A stretch of 64,000 nt of DNA from Planctomycetota bacterium (GCA_021818445.1 JAKAEB010000004.1:41947-105946); one strand, 5' to 3'; positions 45,707 to 55,338 are shown, numbered from the stretch's first letter. Notes: a model not told the origin generated them from the sequence alone. A program made the numbers and translations.

Positions 45707-46144
45707 TTATCTAACCGGCGGAGGGACGGCCGGCGAGGGTGGACAATTGACGATATTATTTATTATTTCCACATTGGCGGGCGGCAGCGGCAACTGGCCC
45801 AGTTCCGCGATGGTTACCCAGCGCAATTCTGTGCTGGCCAGCGGCTGGGGCGTCCCACCGCAACAGAAACAGTCAAAGGGATGAAGCCGCACTATTCGAC
45901 AGTCATATTTATGTACAACCATCGGTCGGGGTTGAAGCAGGCGGATATCCACCCCCAGTTCTTCGCGCACTTCGCGCCGTAAGGCCGCCTCAAGTGTTTC
46001 GCCTGGCTCGCATTTGCCGCCGGGAAATTCCCACAGGCCCCCGACATGCTTATCTTCCGGCCGCCGGGCCAGCAGTACCCGCGTGCGGTCGGCGTTCCAG
46101 ATAATCGCCACGGCAACATCCAGCGTCGGCAATGTAGTATCCAT
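45707..46144 (-). CDS. MutT-like NUDIX hydrolase
   Basis: A 145-residue NUDIX protein. The complete Nudix box is [24 protein letters not shown] (GX5EX7REUXEEXGU pattern, about residues 42-64). The preceding [20 protein letters not shown] and the overall length resemble 8-oxo-dGTP pyrophosphatases (MutT), which clean the nucleotide pool; other nucleotide substrates are possible. The ATG at 46144 has GGGAG six bases upstream. The last residues ([13 protein letters not shown]) run up to an extragenic hairpin repeat. It lies 31 bp after an unknown gene on the same strand. Confidence 0.92.
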   Translation of the reverse strand: MDTTLPTLDVAVAIIWNADRTRVLLARRPEDKHVGGLWEFPGGKCEPGETLEAALRREVREELGVDIRLLQPRPMVVHKYDCRIVRLHPFDCFCCGGTPQPLASTELRWVTIAELGQLPLPPANVEIINNIVNCPPSPAVPPPVR

Positions 46145-46175
46145 GGGCATCTCCCGACGTTTGGCCGCCCTGGCA

Positions 46176-47141
46176 TCACAATTGATTCATATCGGCCGCT
46201 GTGAGATTCAGCGCGTTGTGTGCGGCCTGCTGCAGATATTTATTACGGCCATGCTGCAGTTGGCTGAGTAAATTAATAATGGCCTGCCGCTGCGACCGTG
46301 AGGTGACGTTCCATCGTGCGTAACCCAGTTCATTGACGGCGGCGATTCGCCACGACAGGTCCTGATCATGCCGCACGATGTTGGCCATATCGCCGGGAAC
46401 CGGATTGATGGTATCCACCACGCGCAATTTGGACAGCCATTGGTGGGTGGTGGTGCGCAGATCGCGCCGGAAGCGGTCCACATCGTGCCGGACCGATCGA
46501 TTTTTCATTTTGCCCGAAGAATAAATCTGCCGCAGGCCGGTGATGGCACCCGACATGGCCCCCAGAGCGCTGGATCGGACATCTATTAATAAACCATGAA
46601 TCCAGAGGCGATAGCCACATGCCATTACCGCACTGAAAACCTTTTTCGCCTTATGCGGATGCTTTGTCACCAGATACGCTTCACCGAGATCACTCAGTGC
46701 GGTGGTGATAACTTCAAGCCGGCTCTTAATGACGTCTTTAATCGCCGGGGCTGGTATGGTTTTGGAAAAAAGAATGTACCGGCGTGATACCTTCTTTCGG
46801 GCAGCGGCCTCAATCATGGCGGCAAGGTGCAGGATAACCGGGTTTTTATTGGCGAACGGGTCCCTGTCAATTTTATCCATTGCCGCCCGGGATGGAGCGT
46901 GCTTGATGAGGTACTGATAGGCAGCGATATACAATTGTCCGGCACCGGCCCCCGTTGCGACCGGCATAAAGGCGTGCGGCGTTCGCGCCAGGCCGATCGG
47001 CTGCATAAAACGGATACCCGCGGTGGCCTCGGTGGGCGGGCCGATGTGCAGGCCTTTGTGCTCTTTAAGCCAGAACACAAGTCCGCCAATGATGACCAGC
47101 ACCACCACAATCACAATGCCAAGTTTGTATCCGGACATCAT
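46176..47141 (-). CDS. Membrane-anchored protein of unknown function
   Basis: A 321-residue protein with one N-terminal membrane helix ([19 protein letters not shown]) and a soluble, mostly helical domain ([21 protein letters not shown]..., [22 protein letters not shown]) that recalls HEAT-like repeats. No family recognised. The ATG at 47141 has AGGGG seven bases upstream. It sits 31 bp upstream of the NUDIX gene, so they may be co-transcribed. The single-helix plan is like that of the unknown protein at 11295-12200. Confidence 0.75.
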   Translation of the reverse strand: MMSGYKLGIVIVVVLVIIGGLVFWLKEHKGLHIGPPTEATAGIRFMQPIGLARTPHAFMPVATGAGAGQLYIAAYQYLIKHAPSRAAMDKIDRDPFANKNPVILHLAAMIEAAARKKVSRRYILFSKTIPAPAIKDVIKSRLEVITTALSDLGEAYLVTKHPHKAKKVFSAVMACGYRLWIHGLLIDVRSSALGAMSGAITGLRQIYSSGKMKNRSVRHDVDRFRRDLRTTTHQWLSKLRVVDTINPVPGDMANIVRHDQDLSWRIAAVNELGYARWNVTSRSQRQAIINLLSQLQHGRNKYLQQAAHNALNLTAADMNQL

Positions 47142-47500
47142 TTAATATCCCCTGCAAGTTCACACCATGGTGTATCTTCACTGGGCGGCCGCATCTGTCA
47201 ACGCCGGGCGCGGCGGATGCCGGTGCATCCGTTGATTTAATTCAGTATGCCGCAACGGGCGTAGCCAATTCTCCAGGCGGAGCTGAAATCGCCGAAAAGC
47301 GGACTTTTTTCCACGTTTCCCGGCACATTCCCGAGGCGCTTAAGCGGGTGAGGCCGCGGTACCCGGAGAGATCGCCACCTAACTCAACCTTCGCACTTGA
47401 CCATCCCGTGCGGACAGGGTTAGGGTAATGGATAAGCGGGCGTGCGGCGGCCAGGACGCCAGGCCGGCAAAGCCCCACCGTTCTAAAGTGGAGAAAAATA

Positions 47501-48571
47501 ATGAAATACCTTTCGCGGTCGCGGGCATTTTTACTGGCGTGGCTATTCACATCTGCAATGGTTCTTCTACCGGCCCTGCATGTATGCGGATGCACCAGCA
47601 TTGCGTGGCAGACCAAATTGGGAGAAATCACCGGCCGCACCATGGACTGGTACACCAGCACCGAGGCGCGAATTTACGTTTTTCCCGCCGGCATCGGGCG
47701 GGATGGTGGCATGCTGCTGGGCAAACGCATCGTCAAGGGGCGCACGGTTAAGTGGACTTCCCGGTATGGCTCTATGGTGATATCGGTTTATGGCATGGGG
47801 GCCGTGGATGGTATTAATTCGCAGGGTCTTAATATATCGGCCAATTATTTTGACAGCGACTATGGACGGCGTAATGAAAAGATAAAGGGACTGCAAGTCG
47901 GATTGTGGGTGCAGTACCTGCTCGATGAGGCGGCGACGGTTAAACAGGCCGTGCAATTGATGCGTCACATTCAATTGGTTGATTTTGAGGCCCGGGGAAA
48001 AAAGGCGCACGTGCATCTGCATATTGCCGGTCCTCGTGGCGACTGCGCCGTGCTGGAATATTACCATGGCAGGCTGCACGCTTATCGGAGCGCATCTTAC
48101 CGGGTCCTGACCAACGCGCCGGCCTTTCCCGAGCAGCTTGCCAACCTGAAAAAGTTCAACTTTACCAACCCCAATCGGGATATGCCTCTGCCGGGCAATG
48201 TCAATCCTCTGGATCGCTTTGTTCGTGCATCGTATTACGTCAACATGCTGCCCCCGCCGAAGGATAATCTCCGGGCCATACTGGAGATGAATTCGGTACT
48301 TAATAATGTGGCCGTACCCATCGGGGCACCGTATCAGGCGATGGAGGGCTTTAATACCTACAATACCGAATACAAGGTTATCGCCAACCTGAAAACCAAA
48401 AAGTATTATTTCAAGTTCACCACCATGCCGTTTATGATCTGGGTATCCCTTTCCAGTTTTCAATTAAGACCGGGCGGGCCGGTCATGATGCTGAACCCGG
48501 AAAATAAATTGCTGTACGGCAACGTCGCGGGGCATTTCAAACCGGTGCCGTTGGATAAGGTTCCGTTTTAG
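47501..48571 (+). CDS. Exported choloylglycine hydrolase/penicillin V acylase-family amidase
   Basis: A 356-residue Ntn-hydrolase of the linear amide C-N hydrolase family. A signal peptide (AFLLAWLFTSAMVLLPALHV) leads directly to CGCTSIAW, where Cys31 is the expected N-terminal nucleophile after processing. GRTMDWY provides the conserved Arg and Asp, and GINSQGLNISANYFD and FNTYNTEYKV contain the expected Asn residues. Family members hydrolyse conjugated bile salts, penicillin V or acyl-homoserine lactones; in an environmental bacterium the substrate is unknown. The ATG at 47501 has GGAGA upstream. Confidence 0.9.
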   Translation: MKYLSRSRAFLLAWLFTSAMVLLPALHVCGCTSIAWQTKLGEITGRTMDWYTSTEARIYVFPAGIGRDGGMLLGKRIVKGRTVKWTSRYGSMVISVYGMGAVDGINSQGLNISANYFDSDYGRRNEKIKGLQVGLWVQYLLDEAATVKQAVQLMRHIQLVDFEARGKKAHVHLHIAGPRGDCAVLEYYHGRLHAYRSASYRVLTNAPAFPEQLANLKKFNFTNPNRDMPLPGNVNPLDRFVRASYYVNMLPPPKDNLRAILEMNSVLNNVAVPIGAPYQAMEGFNTYNTEYKVIANLKTKKYYFKFTTMPFMIWVSLSSFQLRPGGPVMMLNPENKLLYGNVAGHFKPVPLDKVPF

Positions 48572-48612
48572 CCCCCCGTGATGGTGGGGTTTTGAGATTG
48601 GAGGCTTGGGCG

Positions 48613-49854
48613 ATGGGTTTAACCGATCGTTTTTTACCGGGCATGGGCGCAGCGCTTGCCCTTATGGTAAGTCTGTCTTCAGCAATATCTGCAAATGTAC
48701 TACCAGTAGGCCCGGGCCATCGATGGTCCAGTATCGCGGCGGCGGTGCGGGCCGCCGATCCCGGCGACATCATCAAGGTGTGGCCGCTGCCTCAGCACCG
48801 CGCCTATCGCCGCGTGGCGGTGCTGGTAAACAAGCCGCAGTTGACCATTGAATCAGCCATGCCTGGCAAACGAGTTCTAATCAACGGCACCGGGTTTAAT
48901 TATTCCGGCCGGGGGCCCATTCCCCGCGCCATCTTTCAATTTGATCCATCTGCCCGCGGCTGCACATTGAAAGGCTTCACACTCACCGGTGCCCACAACA
49001 GGTCGGCCAATGGGGCCGGGGTGCGCATCAATGCCGCCAACCATGTATCCATTTTAGACTGCCATATTTTTGGCAATGATATGGGCATTATGAGTAACGG
49101 CAGCTTTTCCCGCCGCACCGGGGCATTTCAGTTAATTAATAATTGCCACATAGCCAATAACGGCTCACTTCAGCACGCGGGTTACAACCACAACCTTTAT
49201 CTGGGTGGAACCAGCGTGGTGATAAGTAAGTGTGATATCGCCAGAAGCCTGACCGGCCACAATATTAAAAGCCGCGCCCATATTACGTGGGTGGAATACT
49301 GCATGATTCATGGGGCGGCCAATCGTGAAATTGACCTTGTCGATGCCCGGGGCGATACCGACCAACCCCACAGTGACGCGGTGGTGCTGGGCTGCATCAT
49401 TATTAAAAGGCGGTCCATGTCCGGCAACCATGAGGTTGTCAATTTCGGCAGTGATGGCGGTAGCAACCACACCGGCACACTTTACTTTGTACACAATACC
49501 ATTGTCACGCCCTACCCCACGGCGGCTTTTGTCCTGTCGGCACCGGGTGCTCATTTAATACTGCTGGATAATCGTATTATCAGTCGATCGCATCGGGCCA
49601 GCCTGTTCGCCTTTTTACACGGGGCATCGACGACCCATATTCGTGGATCGGGCAATGCCTTGTCGGCGTCGTATGGGGTTGCGGCCCGGCGTCTGGCCGG
49701 CCCGCCGGTGCCATGGCAACGTATTAAATTGCCATGGCAGCAACTGCCGATGGCACCGCAGCCGCTGATGCGTTTGCTGCGCCCGGGCAAGGTCATCCCC
49801 TGGCACCATCCGCAGGCGGGTGCCGGGCCAATGAAGATCCCGACGCACCAATAG
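48613..49854 (+). CDS. Secreted right-handed parallel beta-helix protein
   Basis: A 413-residue exported protein. The ATG at 48613 has GGAGG eight bases upstream; the TTG at 48592 is unlikely. A signal peptide (GMGAALALMVSLSSAISA) is followed by repeated short beta strands with the typical beta-helix rhythm (VSILDCHIFGNDMGI, FQLINNCHIANNG, VVISKCDIARS). This is the pectate-lyase-like/PbH1 fold, which binds or cuts polysaccharide. No catalytic residues can be assigned. It follows the choloylglycine-hydrolase-like gene by 41 bp, so one transcript is likely. Confidence 0.85.
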   Translation: MGLTDRFLPGMGAALALMVSLSSAISANVLPVGPGHRWSSIAAAVRAADPGDIIKVWPLPQHRAYRRVAVLVNKPQLTIESAMPGKRVLINGTGFNYSGRGPIPRAIFQFDPSARGCTLKGFTLTGAHNRSANGAGVRINAANHVSILDCHIFGNDMGIMSNGSFSRRTGAFQLINNCHIANNGSLQHAGYNHNLYLGGTSVVISKCDIARSLTGHNIKSRAHITWVEYCMIHGAANREIDLVDARGDTDQPHSDAVVLGCIIIKRRSMSGNHEVVNFGSDGGSNHTGTLYFVHNTIVTPYPTAAFVLSAPGAHLILLDNRIISRSHRASLFAFLHGASTTHIRGSGNALSASYGVAARRLAGPPVPWQRIKLPWQQLPMAPQPLMRLLRPGKVIPWHHPQAGAGPMKIPTHQ

Positions 49855-49894
49855 CCAGCGGTTTATTGCCAGGCCCGGCTCCTATAGCGCAGCG

Positions 49895-51390
49895 ATGGAA
49901 CAGGTGGATAAATCGCTGGGTGACTTCTGGGTGGGTATCAGCAGCCCGCTGATCACGAACACCGCCGGACGCCCCATTCCATCCGATGCCCAGCTTATGC
50001 TGGAATTTTTAACCAACGACATCGTCTACACCTGCGTCAACTGGAATGCCGCCGCAGTCGCCCGGGTGCCCCTGCGGCTTTATGCCATCGACCACACCGC
50101 CGGCGGGCCAGCGCGGGCGGCCGATGCCCGCACCACCGCGCGGCCGATGCCCGCACCACCGCGCGGCTTAAACATCATCCGCATCTGGGCAACCGCGTGC
50201 GGCAGGCCAGTTCCATTACAGAAGTACTAAATCATCCCTTACTGGACCTGCTGGATCGCGACAACGATGGCCTCGGCGGCTACCAGTTGCGATATATGAC
50301 CGGCGTGTACATGGAGGTTTTCGGTGGGGCGTACTGGCTTTTGGAGGATGACTGGCGGGGCGAGCCGACCCAGATTAAGGTGCTTCCCACCCAGCGTGTC
50401 ATGCCGCTGCGCAACGACGACCTTGGGGTTGTGGGATACAAATATTTTCCCGCACTGACCGGCAACTGGATATCGCTGGATAAGTCCGACGTACTGGACT
50501 TTCGCTTCCCGGCGGTGGAAGACCCCTACGGCGGGCGGCATGCCCCGCTGCGGTCTGCCTTTATGCAGGCGGAACTGGCCGCCAAATACGCCCTGTATGA
50601 AAACAGCCTGATGGATAACCGCGCCCGCATTGACGGCACATTTATCCCGCGTGATCAAATTACCCGCAAAGAGGCTGAACGGGCGGAATTGCTGTGGAAC
50701 GAAAAATTTTCACGCTCCGGCAATGGCCGGGTGCTGGTGGCGGAGCAGGCCGGTACGTTTGTTCCCGCCCGCTACCCACCCACGGATTTGGGGCCGATGG
50801 AAATCAGTCGTGAAACGCTGCGTCGTCTGGCACTCGCCTTTGGCGTGCCCGAAGCGCTGCTATCCAAGGATGCCACCTACGCCAACATGCAGGCGAGCGA
50901 AACGCTTTACGCCCGGCAGACGATTCTGCCACGCGTACTGATATTGGAGCAAAAACTTAATGAAATGCTTACGCCGCGGTTTGGCCGGCATCTGTTTCTT
51001 GCAGCCGATAACCCGGTGCCGGCGGATGAGGCATTTAATCTGCAAAAGGCCCAGGTGGCGATTGGGGCCGGCGCATTAACACGGGGGGAGATACGCCAAT
51101 TGGCGGGTTTTGATGCCCAACTGCCGACCTCCGTCAGTGCGGCACCCAACGCCATTACAGATACTCAAACACATGGGCCCGAGGCGGATAATCTGCGGAC
51201 GCAGCAGGAACTTGCCCTGCTTTTGCAGGTGAATCGGGCCGTGGCCGAAGGGCATATGGAACAGGCGGTCGGCATCAACACCGTCGCCCGCTTATTGGGG
51301 ATTGATCAGCCAACAGCGCGGCGGCTGGTGTCCCATGCTAAGGGACAATCGGCATGCGAAGACTCAAAGGAGACAATCGATGGAAGTTAA
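49895..51390 (+). pseudogene. HK97-type phage portal protein, frameshifted by a 23-bp tandem duplication
   Basis: Two ORFs (49895-50230 and 50197-51390) are the two halves of one portal protein. The first half has MLEFLTNDIVYTCVNWNAAAVARVPLRLYA. The second has YMEVFGGAYWLL, SDVLDFRFPAVEDPYGGRHAPLR and PTDLGPMEISRETLRRLALAFGVPEALL, all typical of HK97 portals. They are joined across a perfect duplication: the unit at 50117-50139 recurs at 50140-50162. Removing one copy restores a single 490-codon frame. The portal normally forms the dodecameric DNA entry ring of the capsid. No terminase or tail gene is present. The stop overlaps the next gene by 11 bp, as in an active phage operon. The exact start is uncertain. 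Confidence 0.9.
50117..50162 (+). repeat. 23-bp perfect tandem duplication in the portal gene
   Basis: Two identical 23-nt units start GCGGCCGATGCCC and are followed by a further GCGG. 23 is not a multiple of three, so the duplication causes the frameshift. Confidence 0.95.
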
Positions 51391-52024
51391 AACATTTGAA
51401 GCCCGCATGCTGGAAGCTGCACCCGGCAAGCGAGAAATTGTTGCCTGCATCAGCACCGCTGCGGTAGACCGCCAAAATGAGGTTGTGCTGCCGACCGGCC
51501 TGCTGCGTAAAAACCATGCCGGCATGACGGTTTTTTACAACCACGACACCACACAGCCCATCGGTGTTACGCAATGGATCAAGCCGCACCATGGAAAGCT
51601 GCTGGCCAAATTTCGGTGTACGGATAAAACACCTTTTGCCCGCGACATATTTGCCTTGGCGCAGGATGGCGTGCTGCGCACCTACAGCATTGGATTTCGG
51701 CCATTGGCAGCATCGCCCCCCACCGCCGCCGAGATACGCCAAAATCCCACCTGGGCGGCGGCCACGCGCGTGCATCGCTCATGGGAACTGCTGGAATTTT
51801 CGCTGGTGGGTGTGCCGGCCAATCCTGAGGCTTTGATGCTGGCCATCAGCAAGGGTATCAGTGGTTCGGCGCGGGCGGCGATGGAGGCGATATTACCCCC
51901 ACCCCCAGTCGCGGCAGATTATGCGTGGTTGAGCGCTATCGTGTCACATCTGCGCCCGACGCCTTTGCACGATACCATTGAGGCGGCGTTCAGCCGCACG
52001 GCAAACCGCAAGCCACCAGCCTGA
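51380..52024 (+). CDS. HK97-family phage prohead protease
   Basis: A 214-residue capsid maturation protease (peptidase U35). Landmarks are the N-terminal REIVACISTAAVDRQNEVV, the His-containing FYNHDTTQPIG near residue 55, and LRTYSIGFRP with the nucleophile Ser, followed by WELLEFSLVGVPANPEA. The ATG at 51380 has AAAGGAGA upstream and overlaps the portal stop. In an intact phage it would cleave the scaffold of the major capsid protein, which is normally the next gene; here it is followed by a gap and rho. The gene itself is intact. Confidence 0.92.
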   Translation: MEVKTFEARMLEAAPGKREIVACISTAAVDRQNEVVLPTGLLRKNHAGMTVFYNHDTTQPIGVTQWIKPHHGKLLAKFRCTDKTPFARDIFALAQDGVLRTYSIGFRPLAASPPTAAEIRQNPTWAAATRVHRSWELLEFSLVGVPANPEALMLAISKGISGSARAAMEAILPPPPVAADYAWLSAIVSHLRPTPLHDTIEAAFSRTANRKPPA

Positions 52025-52197
52025 TGGCTTGGTTGGCATTCATGCCAACGAACCGATGACGCGAACGGTGCCAAAGCCACACATGGCGTTCACGCCTGCC
52101 TTTCATCAGAAATAACGATCGCTGATGCCGGTTTACGAATTTTGGTGGCGGGTAAGGTGGTTGCGTCCCGCCCCCGGAACCAAAACCGAAATTGGCG

Positions 52198-52226
52198 TTT
52201 GTATCGCGGACCAATACTGGTATAAT
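52198..52226 (+). promoter_or_regulatory. rho promoter with extended -10
   Basis: TGGTATAAT gives a perfect extended -10 (TATAAT at 52221-52226, TG at 52218-52219). The -35 at 52198-52203 (TTTGTA) is weak, as expected for extended -10 promoters. A leader of about 100 nt follows. Confidence 0.6.
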
Positions 52227-52289
52227 CCTGCCATAGGGTCGGCTAAACGATTCATCTTTCCCAACTTTAGTCGAATCATCAGGTGACAG

Positions 52290-52325
52290 GCGGGTGTGGT
52301 GCTATGTGATGGCCCGCTATTTTTC
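52290..52325 (+). terminator. Possible attenuator hairpin in the rho leader
   Basis: GCGGG (52290-52294) pairs with CCCGC (52313-52317), followed by TATTTTT, only about 12 nt before the rho start. The stem is short and the loop large, so this is a tentative call. Confidence 0.3.
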
Positions 52326-52336
52326 CATGGAGATGT

Positions 52337-53473
52337 ATGTCAACCACCGTATCAGGCCTTTTGGAAATTAACGACAAAGGCATCGGCTTTTTAAGAAGTG
52401 AACAGCGAAAATATAAGGCGGTGCCGGCAGACCCCACTCTTTCGGTGGAGTTTATTGCTGAGAACCATCTCAAGGCCGGTCTGCAGGTGACGGCCGTTGC
52501 CAAGCCGGGCAATCGCGGCCCATCGCCGGTGGTCAGCGAGATAATCGACGTCAATGGCCGATCGCTGCAGGACTATTGGCAGATGACGTCATTTCCAGAT
52601 TTAACGGTGATTGATCCGCGTGTGAAGATTCAACTTGAAACGCCGGGCGGACCGGCATCGATGCGGATTATGGATTTGCTTACACCGATTGGTTTTGGCC
52701 AGCGAGGGCTGATTGTGGCACCGCCCAAAACGGGCAAAACCACGTTGCTGAAACAGATTGCCGAGGCCATTTCCATCAATCATCCCGATGTGACGCTGCT
52801 GATATTGCTGGTGGATGAGCGGCCGGAAGAGGTAACGGATTTTCGGCGATCGCTGAAGGCGGAGGTATGGGCGAGCAACAATGATGAAGATGTGCCATCG
52901 CACATCCGCACGAGCCGGTTGGTCATTGAGCGTTCCCGGCGTATGGTGGAATGCGGCCAGCATGTGGTGGTGCTGTTGGATTCCATCACCCGCATGGGCC
53001 GGGCGTTTAACCATTTTGTGGGCAATTCCGGTCGAACGATGAGCGGCGGTGTCGATTCGGCGGCGCTGCAGGAACCGCGGGCGCTTTTTGGGTCAGCGCG
53101 CAATATAGAAAATGGCGGCTCGTTGACAATTATCGCCTCGGCATTGATTGAAACCGGCAGCCGCATGGACGATTTGATATTTCAGGAATTCAAGGGCACC
53201 GGCAATATGGAATTGGTGCTTTCGCGCAAACTGGCGGAACGGCGTGTATGGCCGGCGATTGATCTGGGGGCTTCCGGTACACGGAAAGAGGAATTGCTGC
53301 TCGGCCCGCAGGTGGCCAAGCAGACCGGGCAACTGCGTCGGCAACTGGTCGGGCGCGATCCAGTGGTGTCCATGGATGCGCTGATCAAGGGTGTTAACCG
53401 CTACAAAACCAATCGCGAATTTTTGGCGTCATTCAGTTCCGGTGCCCGTCGGCCGGTGGCGCTGACCGATTGA
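52337..53473 (+). CDS. rho: Transcription termination factor Rho
   Basis: A 378-residue hexameric RNA helicase. The OSB-fold RNA-binding domain is at the N-terminus (GLLEINDKGIGFLRSE...), but the SAP-like Rho_N helical domain found in E. coli Rho is missing, so the protein is about 40 residues shorter. The Walker A is APPKTGKTTL, the Q-loop/R-loop region has NSGRTMSGGVDSAAL, and VDERPEEV and LLDSITRMGRA supply catalytic residues. The ATG at 52337 has GGAGA upstream. It follows the phage remnant but has its own promoter. Confidence 0.97.
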   Translation: MSTTVSGLLEINDKGIGFLRSEQRKYKAVPADPTLSVEFIAENHLKAGLQVTAVAKPGNRGPSPVVSEIIDVNGRSLQDYWQMTSFPDLTVIDPRVKIQLETPGGPASMRIMDLLTPIGFGQRGLIVAPPKTGKTTLLKQIAEAISINHPDVTLLILLVDERPEEVTDFRRSLKAEVWASNNDEDVPSHIRTSRLVIERSRRMVECGQHVVVLLDSITRMGRAFNHFVGNSGRTMSGGVDSAALQEPRALFGSARNIENGGSLTIIASALIETGSRMDDLIFQEFKGTGNMELVLSRKLAERRVWPAIDLGASGTRKEELLLGPQVAKQTGQLRRQLVGRDPVVSMDALIKGVNRYKTNREFLASFSSGARRPVALTD

Positions 53474-53563
53474 AGTGGTTGTGAGGCCGGTGGGTGTACC
53501 GCCCCCACTGGGCGTGCGCGCTGGCACTTGCCAATCGCGGATACGCCGGACTACACTGACACT

Positions 53564-53989
53564 ATGCCGGAAAGATTGCTGATCAAATTAAAAACGTGGC
53601 CCAACTCCATTGAACAGGAACATCTGGAGGCCTTGGGATTTTTTAATCAAAAAGGGTGGCGGATATTTTGCGACCCCGACGAACTCGCCACGCTGGTGGA
53701 ATGGCTTAAAGAACGGCATATAAGCTTCAGTGTGCACCAGAGCAACCGCACCGGCAAATATGAGGATTATTCGCGGCTCTCGGAGCAACTATTGCGGCCG
53801 GATGGGGGGTCGCCAACGGCCTGTGCCCTCTGTGGCCGGGATGACATTGCCTGCTATCAATGGCTTGAGGGGGATGACGCAGACCGCATCGAAGCCACAG
53901 CCCGCCGTTTTTATGTCTGCGGGCTATGTGTGCGTGAAAAGATACTACCACATGGGCGGCTGTATGCCCGCGCCGATGATGTCCTGTAG
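53564..53989 (+). CDS. Small zinc-ribbon-like protein of unknown function
   Basis: A 141-residue protein with a first half rich in alpha/beta content (LLIKLKTWPNSIEQEHLEALGFFNQKGWRIF) and a second half with two CxxC knuckles, CALCGRDD and CGLCVREK, about 35 residues apart, likely binding one zinc. No family recognised. The start is placed at the ATG 53564 without a strong ribosome-binding site; a TTG at 53528 is possible. It lies between rho and rpsB on the same strand. Confidence 0.65.
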   Translation: MPERLLIKLKTWPNSIEQEHLEALGFFNQKGWRIFCDPDELATLVEWLKERHISFSVHQSNRTGKYEDYSRLSEQLLRPDGGSPTACALCGRDDIACYQWLEGDDADRIEATARRFYVCGLCVREKILPHGRLYARADDVL

Positions 53990-54026
53990 CGGCGTTGCAG
54001 GCGGTATTTGCTGGCCCAACATACGC

Positions 54027-54051
54027 CCGTCGCAGGACGACGGCGCTAAAC
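54027..54051 (+). repeat. Short extragenic hairpin repeat (GCTAAA type)
   Basis: CCGTCG-CAGGA-CGACGG followed by CGCTAAAC; arms and tail are identical to the copy at 784-808, with only the loop different. Confidence 0.6.
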
Positions 54052-54189
54052 AGAGATTATCGGAATTGGTAAAGCGGGGGGTGTGACCGGCAATCGGTGA
54101 TTTTTCGCAGCGTTGCATCCCGTATCACGCCCGCCGGGGCGTGCACGGAAAAATGGCCACGCCATTTGATTTTATGCCGCGGCACCGGT

Positions 54190-54218
54190 TTGCCGTCCGA
54201 TTCGTATACGGTTATCAT
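54190..54218 (+). promoter_or_regulatory. rpsB promoter
   Basis: TTGCCG (54190-54195), 17-nt spacer, TATCAT (54213-54218). It implies a leader of about 145 nt. Confidence 0.6.
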
Positions 54219-54314
54219 TTCCGATGCTGCTTTTGGGGCGAATGGACGGAACGGCCAGTGCTATTCTGTTACAGACGCCATTTTTGGGCGCAAGCCCTCC
54301 ATAAGCGATGGTAG

Positions 54315-54337
54315 GCCGTCTTTTCGCAGCGGACGGC
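54315..54337 (+). other. Leader hairpin upstream of rpsB
   Basis: GCCGTC (54315-54320) pairs with GACGGC (54332-54337), some 30 nt before the ATG and within the predicted rpsB leader. Ribosomal protein leaders often carry such structures for autoregulation by the product; this is inference. Confidence 0.35.
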
Positions 54338-54368
54338 TGAAATCGCTGATATACAGGGGTCCTTTCCT

Positions 54369-55274
54369 ATGGCCAACACAGAGTTGGTGCGGTCGCTGAT
54401 CGACGCAGGTATTCACTTTGGGCATCGAACCAGCCGGTGGAATCCGAAAATGAAGCCGTACATCTACGGCAAACGGAATCTCATCCACATTATCGATGTG
54501 CGCGAAACGCTTAAAGGCGTGCTTGCGTCCCAACGCTTTTTGAAAATGGTGGTTGGAAGCGGCCGCGATGTGCTGTTTGTCGGTACCAAGCGGCAGGCGC
54601 GAGCGGTTATTGAAGATGTGGGTAAATTGACCGGCATGCCATTTGTGACCGAGCGCTGGCTTGGCGGCACGTTGACGAACTACCGTACGATCCGGTCGCG
54701 GCTCAAGCGTCTGGAAGAGTTGGAAGGTACGTTGCAATCGCCGGATGTGAATAAAAAGTTTTCCAAAAAGATGGAATCCAGTTTGAAGCGGGAATACCGC
54801 AAGATATTGCGAAATCTGGCGGGCATCCGCAGCATGGATCGTCTGCCGGGTGCGTTATTCGTGGTGGATGTGCGGCGCGAGGTAATTGCCATTCAAGAAG
54901 CCCGCAAACTTGGCATCCCGGTGGTTGGCATCATTGATACCGATAGCGACCCGGATTTGGTAGACATCGCCATTCCCGCCAATGATGACGCCCTGCGCGC
55001 CATTGATCTGATTTTGAAGGAAATTGCCCAAGCGGTTTTGGATGGCAAATCGGGACGAGTGGCCAAAGAGGAGATGGATCGCGTAAAAGAGGGTCAAACC
55101 GAGAGCCGGACTGAACGTCCTGCCGGTCGGCGGCGCGGCCGACGCGAAGAGCCAGCCGATGAAAAGCCGGTTTCTGCCGCCGAAGCTCGTGCGTCGGCGG
55201 AAAGCGCTCCTGCCGCACAAAAGCCCGCAGCGGAAACACCGGCTGGCGAGGCGCAGCCGGCGGTCAACGGCTAA
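54369..55274 (+). CDS. rpsB: 30S ribosomal protein S2 with extended C-terminal tail
   Basis: A 301-residue S2 protein of the small ribosomal subunit. The core follows the family closely: LIDAGIHFGHRTSRWNPKMKPYIYG, VLFVGTKRQAR, ERWLGGTLTNYRTIRSR, and PVVGIIDTDSDPDLVDIAIPANDDALRAI. After about residue 235 there is a tail of about 65 residues, first Arg/Glu-rich and then Ala/Pro/Glu-rich, which E. coli S2 lacks. The usual partner tsf (EF-Ts) does not follow; a strong terminator ends the unit after this gene. Confidence 0.97.
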   Translation: MANTELVRSLIDAGIHFGHRTSRWNPKMKPYIYGKRNLIHIIDVRETLKGVLASQRFLKMVVGSGRDVLFVGTKRQARAVIEDVGKLTGMPFVTERWLGGTLTNYRTIRSRLKRLEELEGTLQSPDVNKKFSKKMESSLKREYRKILRNLAGIRSMDRLPGALFVVDVRREVIAIQEARKLGIPVVGIIDTDSDPDLVDIAIPANDDALRAIDLILKEIAQAVLDGKSGRVAKEEMDRVKEGQTESRTERPAGRRRGRREEPADEKPVSAAEARASAESAPAAQKPAAETPAGEAQPAVNG

Positions 55275-55300
55275 GCGGATGAATGGTTCAAAAACATCGT

Positions 55301-55338
55301 GGGGACAGCCGGATATTCGGCTGTCCCCATTTTTATTT
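55301..55338 (+). terminator. Strong intrinsic terminator after rpsB
   Basis: GGGGACAGCC and GGCTGTCCCC form a 10-bp perfect stem with an 8-nt loop, followed by ATTTTTATTT. Confidence 0.92.
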
